Below, one piece after another: positions 1-5,053 of a DNA stretch of 5,248 bases. Within the stretch, counting starts at the first letter, position 1; each line of letters begins with the position of its first letter. Where the stretch lies: the NCBI GenBank assembly GCA_018224455.1, contig JAGTUY010000029.1, forward strand, positions 1-5,248, given 5' to 3'. The translations under genes were made by a program, and so were the position numbers. The notes beneath the pieces were generated by a model that saw only the letters and a list, made by a program, of their open reading frames with translations, was not told where the DNA came from and did not search any database. Source of the DNA: Desulfosarcina sp. (GTDB lineage Bacteria; Desulfobacterota; Desulfobacteria; Desulfobacterales; Desulfosarcinaceae).

Positions 1-207
1 CAGGGCATCATGCATATCGGACAGCGGGATATCTCCTGGGTGCGGATCTCCAAAGCAGCCATTGAAAAGGGATTCACCCTCAAAGACATCGGTGTGGTGC
101 TCCATGCCAAGTTCCACCAGGATTTCAACAAGATCGTGGACAAGGTCCAGGTGACCCTGTACACGAAAAAAGAAGATGTGGACAAAATGACCGCCACGGC
201 CAGGTAA
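1..207 (+). CDS. acsB: Acetyl-CoA synthase AcsB, internal segment before an in-frame stop (5' end outside window)
   Basis: This open frame enters from the left edge and ends at an in-frame TAA. It encodes 68 residues, including the stretch MHIGQRDISWVRISKAA, which I recognise from bacterial acetyl-CoA synthase (AcsB/CdhC), just before the A-cluster domain. Later residues (HAKFHQDF, KIVDKVQVTLYT) also fit that family. The ATG at position 10 is an internal methionine, not a start, because the homologous protein extends several hundred residues further upstream. The family is about 730 residues long, so most of the gene lies outside the window. The same frame resumes directly after the stop with matching AcsB sequence, so this and the next entry are two parts of one gene. 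A product ending here would lack the whole nickel-iron-sulfur active site. Family assignment is confident; whether the gene is truly broken is open. Confidence 0.88.
   Translation, partial: QGIMHIGQRDISWVRISKAAIEKGFTLKDIGVVLHAKFHQDFNKIVDKVQVTLYTKKEDVDKMTATAR
205..207 (+). other. In-frame TAA stop codon inside acsB
   Basis: The codons read GCC AGG TAA AAC TAT CTG, giving A-R-stop-N-Y-L. Both flanks are in the same frame and both match AcsB, so no insertion or deletion is needed. From memory of other AcsB proteins, glutamate is expected here (ARE followed by an aromatic-containing stretch and RDAR). A single G-to-T change of GAA to TAA would produce the stop. TAA is not the codon recoded for selenocysteine (TGA) or pyrrolysine (TAG). 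Confidence 0.9.
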
Positions 208-231
208 AACTATCTGGCTCGGGATGCCCGG

Positions 232-948
232 GTGGATACCATGCGGGATGAGGATGTGGAAACCTACTACTCCTGCACCCTCTGCCAGTCGTTTGCCCCC
301 AGCCATGTATGCTCCGTATCCCCGGAAAGAACCGGTCTGTGCGGCGCCTACAACTGGATGGACTGCAAGGCCTCTTTCGAAATCAACCCCACCGGCCCCA
401 ACCAGCCCATCGAAAAGGGCGAGTGCATCGATCCGGTCATGGGCCAGTGGAAAGGCGTCAACGACTTCGTCTACAAGGCCTCCCGCGGGGCCGTTACCCA
501 CTACAACTTCTACTCCATGGTCACCGATCCCATGACCACCTGCGGCTGCTGTGAGTGCATCGCCGCCATGCTGCCGTCCTGCAACGGCGTGATGACCGTG
601 GGTCGCGACTACGCCGGGGAAACCCCCTGCGGCATGAAATTCACCACCCTGGCAGGTGTCATGGGCGGTGGCGCTTCCTCGCCGGGATTCGTGGGCCACT
701 CCAAGTTCAACATCACCCAGGGCAAATTTATCTTGGGTGACGGCGGCCTTCTACGGATGGTCTGGATGCCCAAGATGCTCAAGGAAGAACTCAAGGAACG
801 CATCGAAAAACGGGGCGCCGCAATGGGCGTACCGAATCTTTATGACATGATCGCAGACGAAACCGTGGGCATCACCGAAGAGGAGATCCTGCCCTTCCTC
901 CAGGAAAAAGGCCATCCGGCCCTGTCCATGGATCCGCTCATCGGATAA
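232..948 (+). CDS. acsB: Acetyl-CoA synthase AcsB, C-terminal A-cluster domain (after the in-frame stop)
   Basis: This is the C-terminal part of acetyl-CoA synthase, which condenses a methyl group from the corrinoid protein, CO and CoA into acetyl-CoA (or the reverse). All six expected A-cluster cysteines are visible. Four are in YSCTLCQSFAPSHVC and GLCGAYNW (codons at 274, 283, 310 and 340). The CGC pair has codons at 541 and 547. The C-terminus (EKGHPALSMDPLIG) looks complete. Similarity begins at 208 (NYLARDARVDTMRDEDV), directly after the TAA, so GTG 232 is only the first possible start. A restart at GTG 232 or ATG 241 (weak GGTGG five bases before it) would give a fragment of about 235-238 residues with the ligands but without the CO-channel domain that contacts CO dehydrogenase. 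The likely biological gene is one continuous reading frame across the stop. It heads the acsB-acsC-acsE series. Confidence 0.88.
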   Translation: MDTMRDEDVETYYSCTLCQSFAPSHVCSVSPERTGLCGAYNWMDCKASFEINPTGPNQPIEKGECIDPVMGQWKGVNDFVYKASRGAVTHYNFYSMVTDPMTTCGCCECIAAMLPSCNGVMTVGRDYAGETPCGMKFTTLAGVMGGGASSPGFVGHSKFNITQGKFILGDGGLLRMVWMPKMLKEELKERIEKRGAAMGVPNLYDMIADETVGITEEEILPFLQEKGHPALSMDPLIG

Positions 949-959
949 GCGGCAAGACG

Positions 960-987
960 ACGGGGCGGACGGCAACGCCCGCCCCGT
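960..987 (+). promoter_or_regulatory. GC-rich hairpin between acsB and acsC
   Basis: A perfect 9-base-pair stem (ACGGGGCGG at 960-968 with CCGCCCCGT at 979-987) encloses an A-C mismatch, two further pairs and a GCAA loop of GNRA type. No T-run follows, so it is not a typical intrinsic terminator. It begins 11 bases after the acsB stop. It could stabilise the acsB 3' end, mark an RNA processing site, or tune expression of acsB relative to acsC. A weaker inverted repeat follows at 1004-1030. The role is inferred; the base pairing is seen. Confidence 0.55.
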
Positions 988-1043
988 TACCCCAGACGAA
1001 CCGATTCCCCGGTCTTTCGATCGGGAGAATTGCCCATACAGAC

Positions 1044-1050
1044 AAGGAGA
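1044..1050 (+). promoter_or_regulatory. Ribosome binding site of acsC
   Basis: AAGGAGA lies five bases upstream of the ATG at 1056. It is a strong Shine-Dalgarno match and fixes the acsC start. Confidence 0.8.
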
Positions 1051-1055
1051 ATAGT

Positions 1056-2393
1056 ATGGCATTAACCGGTATTCAGATTTTCAAACTCCTGCCCAAGACC
1101 AACTGCAAGGAATGCGGGGTACCCACCTGTCTTGCCTTTGCCATGAACCTGGCATCCGGCAAGGCAGAGTTGGACGCCTGCCCCTACGTCTCCGACGAGG
1201 CCCGCGAAAAACTCTCCGAAGCCTCCGCACCGCCCATCCGTCCCGTCGTATTGGGCAAGGGCGTGCGAAAGGCCGCCACCGGCGGTGAGACGGTGCAGTA
1301 CCGCCATGAAAAAACCTTTTACAACCCCACCCTGCTGGCCGCACAGGTGGGTTCCGACATTGCCGCAGCAGACCTGGAGGTCAAGCTCAAAGGCTGGAAC
1401 GCCCTGCAGTTCGAGCGCGTGGGCTTGAACCTGCGGCCGGAGCTGGTGGCCGTCAAAGACGTCAACGGCAAGGCCGACACTTTTGCCGCCGTGGCCAAAC
1501 AGGTGGCCGAGACCTCTGAATTCAACGTGATCCTGATGACCGAAAACGCCGACGTCATGAAAGCCGGCGTGGCAGCCTGCGCGTTCAAGCGCCCCTTGAT
1601 GTACGCCGCCACCGCGGCCAATGCAGACGCCTTCGGCGCCATCGCCAAGGAGAACGACCTGCCCCTGGCCATCAAGGCCGATTCCATCGATGGACTGACG
1701 TCCCTGTCGGAAAAACTCACCGGCATGGGCCTCAAGGACCTGGTGCTGGACCCCGGCTCGAGGGAACCCAAACAGTGCCATCAAGACATGATCGCCCTCC
1801 GCCGCGCCGCCCTGAAGAACGGCAACCGGGCTGTGGGTTTTCCCGCCATCGCCTTTCCCTGTGAAATGGCCTCCAATCTGGATACGGAGACCATGCTCGG
1901 CGCCATGTTCGTGGCCAAGTACGGCGGCATCGTGGTCATGTCCGACTTTGCCGGCGAATCTCTGTTCCCGCTGCTGCTGGAACGCCTCAACATCTTCACC
2001 GACCCGCAGCGGCCCATGACCGTGACCGAGGGCATCTACCCCATCAACAACCCCGACGAAAACGCGCGGGTGCTGGTAACCACCAACTTTGCCCTGACCT
2101 ACTTCATCGTGTCCGGTGAAATCGAGGCCAGCAAAGTGCCCACCTGGCTGCTGATCAAGGACTCCGAGGGACTGTCCGTCCTCACCGCCTGGGCAGCCGG
2201 CAAGTTCGCCGGCGACGATGTGGGCCTGTTCGTCAAAAAGAGCGGCATCGCCGACAAGATCAAACATCAGGAACTGGTCATTCCCGGCTATGCCGCCTCC
2301 ATCGTCGGCGACGTGGAGGAGGAACTGCCCGGCTGGACCATTACCGTGGGTCCCCGGGAGGCCGCCCATATCCCCGGCTTCCTCAGAGCGTAG
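1056..2393 (+). CDS. acsC: Corrinoid iron-sulfur protein, large subunit (AcsC/CdhE)
   Basis: This is the large subunit of the corrinoid iron-sulfur protein, which carries the methyl group on cobalamin between methyl-THF:corrinoid methyltransferase (AcsE) and acetyl-CoA synthase (AcsB). The 445-residue length matches the family (about 446). The N-terminal domain holds the [4Fe-4S] motif C17-x2-C20-x4-C25-x16-C42 (TNCKECGVPTC...DACPY), which reductively reactivates the cobalt. Family structure then predicts a TIM barrel (roughly residues 90-320) and a C-terminal corrinoid-binding Rossmann-like domain (roughly 320-445). Recognisable stretches are LDPGSREPKQCHQD and FPAIAFPCEM in the barrel, and TNFALTYFIVSGEIE in the C-terminal domain. 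The start is set by AAGGAGA five bases upstream. The usual heterodimer partner AcsD is not adjacent. The frame is intact and there is no sign of decay, unlike acsB as given. Confidence 0.95.
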   Translation: MALTGIQIFKLLPKTNCKECGVPTCLAFAMNLASGKAELDACPYVSDEAREKLSEASAPPIRPVVLGKGVRKAATGGETVQYRHEKTFYNPTLLAAQVGSDIAAADLEVKLKGWNALQFERVGLNLRPELVAVKDVNGKADTFAAVAKQVAETSEFNVILMTENADVMKAGVAACAFKRPLMYAATAANADAFGAIAKENDLPLAIKADSIDGLTSLSEKLTGMGLKDLVLDPGSREPKQCHQDMIALRRAALKNGNRAVGFPAIAFPCEMASNLDTETMLGAMFVAKYGGIVVMSDFAGESLFPLLLERLNIFTDPQRPMTVTEGIYPINNPDENARVLVTTNFALTYFIVSGEIEASKVPTWLLIKDSEGLSVLTAWAAGKFAGDDVGLFVKKSGIADKIKHQELVIPGYAASIVGDVEEELPGWTITVGPREAAHIPGFLRA

Positions 2394-2408
2394 CCGCTGT
2401 GTGATCTA

Positions 2409-2443
2409 ACGGTCAGGGAGGGCCTTCAGTCCACCCTGACCGT
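2409..2443 (+). promoter_or_regulatory. Strong hairpin after acsC, possible attenuator or weak terminator
   Basis: A perfect 10-base-pair inverted repeat (ACGGTCAGGG at 2409-2418, CCCTGACCGT at 2434-2443) starts 16 bases after the acsC stop. An A-A mismatch and about three more pairs can extend it inward. It is followed by CGTTTCC, only a short T-run, so termination would be weak or partial. It may lower transcription into acsE or protect the acsC 3' end. Confidence 0.55.
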
Positions 2444-2450
2444 CGTTTCC

Positions 2451-2468
2451 TGGCCGGCACGCCGGCCA
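2451..2468 (+). repeat. Near-palindromic GC-rich inverted repeat in the acsC-acsE gap
   Basis: TGGCCGGC and GCCGGCCA flank two bases, making an 18-base near-perfect palindrome eight bases after the previous hairpin. It could be a second RNA hairpin or a protein binding site. Related GGCCA/TGGCC arms recur at 2494-2498 and 2505-2509. CATCATG (2467-2473) can also pair with CATGATG (2514-2520), so much of the acsE leader can fold. Confidence 0.45.
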
Positions 2469-2531
2469 TCATGTTGGCAATAGCGTCATCCGTGGCCAAA
2501 GCACTGGCCGGAGCATGATGCCGAGAAAAAG

Positions 2532-2540
2532 AAAGGAAAG
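2532..2540 (+). promoter_or_regulatory. Ribosome binding site of acsE
   Basis: AAAGGAAAG lies directly upstream of TCGT and the ATG at 2545, with the GGA core seven bases from that ATG. No comparable site precedes the alternative ATGs at 2515 and 2518, so this decides the start. Confidence 0.7.
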
Positions 2541-2544
2541 TCGT

Positions 2545-3441
2545 ATGCTACTCATCGGCGAAAGTTTGAATGTCATATCAACCAAGATCGGCCGCGCCTT
2601 CAAAGAGCGGGATTCAAAACCGATCCAGGAAGAGGCCCTTTTCCAGAAGGAAAAGCGAATGGACTACATCGACATCAACCTGGGTCCCGCCAAGAAAGAC
2701 GGCCACGAGCTGATGCCGTGGGTGGTCCAGGTGGTTCAGGACGTGGTGCCGGATCTGCCCCTGGCCCTGGACACCTCCAACATCGACGCCATCGAAGCGG
2801 CTCTGAAGGTCATCAAGCAGGTCCCTTCCGGCACCCCGCATATCGTCAATTCCATCATGTGCCGACCGGAGCGCTACGAGCGCATGGTGCCCATGACGGC
2901 CGAGTACAACGCCGATTTCGTCGCCCTGATGTGGGGGCCCGAAGGCCTTCCCCGCGATGAGAACGAGCGCGCCGCCCTGTGCGTGGAACTGCTTTACTTC
3001 GCCAACGAAGCCGGCATTCCCAACGAGAAGATCTGGGTGGACGGCATCGTGACCCCGGTGAACATCCAGCAGCCCCAGGCCATCAGCCTGATGGAGTTCC
3101 AGAAGATGATCCCGGATATGGCCCCGGGCGCCAGGAGCACCTGCGGCCTCTCCAACATCTCCAACGGACCGCCCGATCACCTGCGCCCCATCCTCAACCA
3201 GACCTACACGGTGATGCTGATGAAATGCGGCATGGAATCGATCATCACCGATCCACGCGACGAGCAGCAAACCGCCATCTGCAAGGGCGAACGCCAGGAT
3301 ATCGTCGACCTGATCTACGGCATGCTGGACGGCACCGAGCCCGACCGCGCCAGCCTCTCCAAAGAGATGCTGGACTACGCCAAGACTGTTGATGTCATCC
3401 TCGGCAAAACCCTGTACTCCGACTCCTGGTTGGAAATCTAA
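2545..3441 (+). CDS. acsE: Methyltetrahydrofolate:corrinoid/iron-sulfur protein methyltransferase (AcsE)
   Basis: AcsE transfers the N5-methyl group of methyltetrahydrofolate to the cob(I)amide of the corrinoid iron-sulfur protein, linking the folate branch to acetyl-CoA synthesis. The 298-residue product is a pterin-binding TIM barrel running most of its length. It starts MLLIGESLN, like known AcsE proteins. Conserved features are N45 in DINLGP, D76 in LALDTSN, N102 in IVNS, D166 in WVDGI and N204 in GLSNIS. These correspond to the folate-contacting Asp and Asn residues known from the Moorella enzyme. The frame also opens at ATG 2515, but that would add MMPRKRKESR, which the family lacks, and has no ribosome site. 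It is somewhat longer than the roughly 262-residue Moorella protein. acsE follows acsC after a structured 151-base gap, so it may be partly uncoupled from the upstream genes. It ends just before the terminator. Confidence 0.93.
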   Translation: MLLIGESLNVISTKIGRAFKERDSKPIQEEALFQKEKRMDYIDINLGPAKKDGHELMPWVVQVVQDVVPDLPLALDTSNIDAIEAALKVIKQVPSGTPHIVNSIMCRPERYERMVPMTAEYNADFVALMWGPEGLPRDENERAALCVELLYFANEAGIPNEKIWVDGIVTPVNIQQPQAISLMEFQKMIPDMAPGARSTCGLSNISNGPPDHLRPILNQTYTVMLMKCGMESIITDPRDEQQTAICKGERQDIVDLIYGMLDGTEPDRASLSKEMLDYAKTVDVILGKTLYSDSWLEI

Positions 3442-3447
3442 CGATTT

Positions 3448-3508
3448 AAAAAAGGCCCATAAAAAACCCCTTCCGTTCTGGAAGGGGTTTTTTTATGGGC
3501 CTTTTTTT
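3448..3508. terminator. Bidirectional nested intrinsic terminator between convergent operons
   Basis: The core stem CCCCTTCC (3467-3474) and GGAAGGGG (3480-3487) with a five-base loop is flanked by A6 (3461-3466) and T7 (3488-3494). An outer stem GGCCCAT (3454-3460) / ATGGGCC (3495-3501) is in turn flanked by A6 (3448-3453) and T7 (3502-3508). Each tier gives a stem followed by a U-run on either strand, so it should stop transcription from both acsE and the opposing iron-sulfur gene. The opposing gene's stop codon (3507-3509) lies at its edge. Confidence 0.95.
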
Positions 3509-4286
3509 AGTGTCCGGGCATGCGTGTCTTCACCGTATGATCGGTCAGGGCCCGCGTCCGGTCCGAAAAGAGCTTGGCGCAGGTCGGGCAGTATTTGTGG
3601 CTCTCCTTCACGTGGGGATGGGGGGCCGTACGGCGCTCGATGTAGTCGATAAACCGCGTGGTGGCAAACCAGCGGCCGCAGCCCTCGCAGCGCTCCAATG
3701 GATGCTGGCCGATCAGTTCATCCCGGATGGTCACCCTGCGGACATTCTCACGGTCTTCCACCCGGATCGCGGCGGTGGGACAGATATTGGCGCACGTGCC
3801 GCAGCCGATACATCGATCCGTCTCCGGAATCACGCGGCTGACCCCGTCAACCTGCTTCATCTTCAAGGCACCCGCACCGACGATCTCATTGCATACCCGG
3901 ATGCACAGACGACAACGCACGCACCCGTCCGGCGGCGGTCCAAGGTCCACGCCGTGCTCCACGGCCAACTGGCGCAGCCGCACCGACTGGGGCGCCAGGC
4001 GCAGCAGATTCATGAAGGCCTTTTTGCGGGCGGCATCCACGATGGGGCCGGCGGTCTTGATTTCCAGACCGTCGGATACCTTGAGGATGCACGAGAGCAT
4101 GGCGATCTGCCGGCCGCCGGTCCTTCCGGTGACTTCGACCGCACAAAGCTTGCACGATCCGGAGGGCTTCAGCGCCGGATGGTAGCACAGGGTCGGGATG
4201 GTGATGTTGTTTTCCCGGGCCACCTGGAGAGCAGTCTGACCTTCCTCGGCCGGGTAGGCGGTCCCATCGATGATTGTCGTAATCAT
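3507..4286 (-). CDS. HoxU/NuoG-type 2Fe-2S and 2x[4Fe-4S] electron-transfer subunit with C-terminal cysteine module
   Basis: This 259-residue iron-sulfur protein resembles the HoxU diaphorase subunit and the N-terminus of NuoG, which pass electrons between a flavin (NAD(P)H) site and a catalytic subunit. The N-terminal ferredoxin fold carries a [2Fe-2S] motif, C34-x10-C45-x2-C48-x17-C66. Two [4Fe-4S] motifs follow: C122, C125, C128, C132 and C159, C162, C165, C169 (CIGCGTCANICP). I see no His-plus-three-Cys cluster of NuoG type between them. The C-terminus adds C200-x2-C203 (CEGCGRWFATTRFIDYI) and C233-x2-C236 (CPTCAK), like the tail of HycF/HyfH. I start at ATG 4286, which has AGGA eight bases upstream. 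The in-frame ATG 4310 lacks a ribosome site and would overlap the CBS gene. Its ribosome site lies within the last codons of that gene, suggesting coupled translation. The enzyme it serves is not visible; a hydrogenase or formate dehydrogenase is plausible. Confidence 0.85.
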   Translation of the reverse strand: MITTIIDGTAYPAEEGQTALQVARENNITIPTLCYHPALKPSGSCKLCAVEVTGRTGGRQIAMLSCILKVSDGLEIKTAGPIVDAARKKAFMNLLRLAPQSVRLRQLAVEHGVDLGPPPDGCVRCRLCIRVCNEIVGAGALKMKQVDGVSRVIPETDRCIGCGTCANICPTAAIRVEDRENVRRVTIRDELIGQHPLERCEGCGRWFATTRFIDYIERRTAPHPHVKESHKYCPTCAKLFSDRTRALTDHTVKTRMPGH

Positions 4287-4290
4287 ATCT

Positions 4291-4740
4291 TTAGTCCTGT
4301 ACGGCGTCATGAAGATCGGTGATGTACTCTTGAAGGTAGTGCAGCTCGGCAGTCAATTCGCCCACATGGTGTTTCACCAGGTCGGAAATGGTGAGCATGC
4401 TGACAATCTGCTGGTCTTCAACCACCGGCAGGTGCCGGATATCCGCTTTGATCATCATGGCCATGGCGCTGCTGGCCAGGTCCTCCGGCTGGGCCACGAT
4501 CAAGTTATGGGTCATGGCTTCGGCAAGGGGAATATCCCGAAACAAGCGCTGACGCCAGGCCACGTGGCACCGCAGGACGTCCCGCTCGGTAAAAATGCCC
4601 ACCGGCGTCTCGCCGTCCATGACGACCAGCGCAGAGGTTCGGTGTTCGGTCATCTGGACAATGGCATCCTCGGCGGTCATCTGGGCCGGGATGGTGTGGA
4701 CCACCCGGCGTTTCTGTTTCATCACATCCTGGACACGCAT
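4291..4740 (-). CDS. Tandem CBS-domain protein
   Basis: The 149-residue product is essentially two CBS domains and nothing else. The first spans about residues 1-58 (MRVQDVM ... VGIFTERDVLR) and the second about 74-125 (EAMTHNLIVAQPEDL ... VSMLTISDLVKH). A short helical tail rich in H, E and L follows. Paired CBS domains commonly form a Bateman module that binds adenine nucleotides (AMP, ATP, NADH or similar) and modulates a partner. No enzymatic or membrane domain is present. The frame also opens at ATG 4749, but AAGGAG (4751-4756) is only one base from it and ten from ATG 4740, so 4740 is preferred. It sits four bases upstream of the iron-sulfur gene and 43 bases after the small gene. That placement suggests an energy- or redox-state sensor for the same complex, which is inference. 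Confidence 0.88.
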   Translation of the reverse strand: MRVQDVMKQKRRVVHTIPAQMTAEDAIVQMTEHRTSALVVMDGETPVGIFTERDVLRCHVAWRQRLFRDIPLAEAMTHNLIVAQPEDLASSAMAMMIKADIRHLPVVEDQQIVSMLTISDLVKHHVGELTAELHYLQEYITDLHDAVQD

Positions 4741-4750
4741 GCGGGTCATG

Positions 4751-4756
4751 CTCCTT
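4751..4756 (-). promoter_or_regulatory. Ribosome binding site of the CBS gene
   Basis: AAGGAG on the minus strand lies ten bases before ATG 4740 and one base before ATG 4749. The spacing favours the inner start. Confidence 0.6.
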
Positions 4757-4783
4757 CAAAAGCAAATGACTTGTCTTAATGCC

Positions 4784-4996
4784 TCAACTATCGATGGGGC
4801 GCATACAGTCCTGGGGAAGCCGATGGGTGCCTTTGCCCTCAAGGCTCACTTCGACCAGCGCATCCGGATCGTTGATCGCCGTATCCGGATCGGTGATGAT
4901 GCCGTGAAGGCCGACGAACCGGTCCATGTATGCCTCCCAGCTCTCGTCTTGGCTGCGTTGGAAGATTTCTATTTTCTGACCTCTTCGGAAAACCAT
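4784..4996 (-). CDS. Small conserved-looking protein, possible SH3-like beta-barrel
   Basis: This is a 70-residue protein I do not recognise by name. It starts MVFRRGQKIEIFQRS and contains a glycine-centred stretch, FVGLHGIITDPDT, then DALVEVSLEGKG and HRLPQDCMRPID. The alternating hydrophobic pattern with a Gly-x-x-Gly-Ile core and a final leucine/proline/cysteine strand resembles small SH3-like or KOW-type barrels, but this is only a shape impression. It has one cysteine, no signal peptide and no membrane segment. AGGAGA (5002-5007) five bases before the ATG supports it as a real gene. It lies 57 bases after the upstream gene and 43 bases before the CBS gene, within the same operon. It may be an assembly or regulatory accessory for the redox complex. 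Confidence 0.75.
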   Translation of the reverse strand: MVFRRGQKIEIFQRSQDESWEAYMDRFVGLHGIITDPDTAINDPDALVEVSLEGKGTHRLPQDCMRPIDS

Positions 4997-5001
4997 GGTA
5001 T

Positions 5002-5007
5002 TCTCCT
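5002..5007 (-). promoter_or_regulatory. Ribosome binding site of the 70-residue protein gene
   Basis: AGGAGA on the minus strand is five bases upstream of ATG 4996. It is the main evidence that this short frame is translated. Confidence 0.7.
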
Positions 5008-5053
5008 GTTCGGATAGCCACCAAAACAGATAAACCTCAGTAAAGGTCGTACA

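Noticed and set aside
205..207. Stop in acsB as a selenocysteine or pyrrolysine codon
   Set aside because: The codon is TAA, not TGA or TAG, and the expected residue is glutamate rather than a catalytic position. I see no recoding hairpin that would support it.
224..535. 103-codon plus-strand frame overlapping acsB
   Set aside because: Its product is a Pro/Ser/Thr-rich shadow in another frame; the AcsB frame carries all A-cluster cysteines.
1062..2369. 435-codon minus-strand open frame antisense to acsC
   Set aside because: It is a shadow of acsC produced by GC-rich codon use. Its product is low-complexity and rich in G, H and Q with no recognisable domain, and acsC is clearly the real gene.
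2474..2502. Possible promoter before acsE (TTGGCA at 2474)
   Set aside because: No convincing -10 element at the right spacing, and no good sigma-54 -24/-12 pair around GGCACG at 2456. The region is better described by its inverted repeats.
2614..3270. 218-codon minus-strand open frame antisense to acsE
   Set aside because: It has G/H/V/D-rich shadow composition with no family features, opposite a confident acsE.
3495..4322. 275-codon plus-strand open frame opposite the iron-sulfur gene
   Set aside because: It begins inside the terminator and lacks a ribosome site. The minus strand encodes clear 2Fe-2S and 4Fe-4S motifs.
4997..5053. Possible promoter between the right-edge gene and the small protein gene
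   Set aside because: The 57-base gap holds a ribosome site but no clear -35/-10 pair, so it is more likely an operon-internal spacer.
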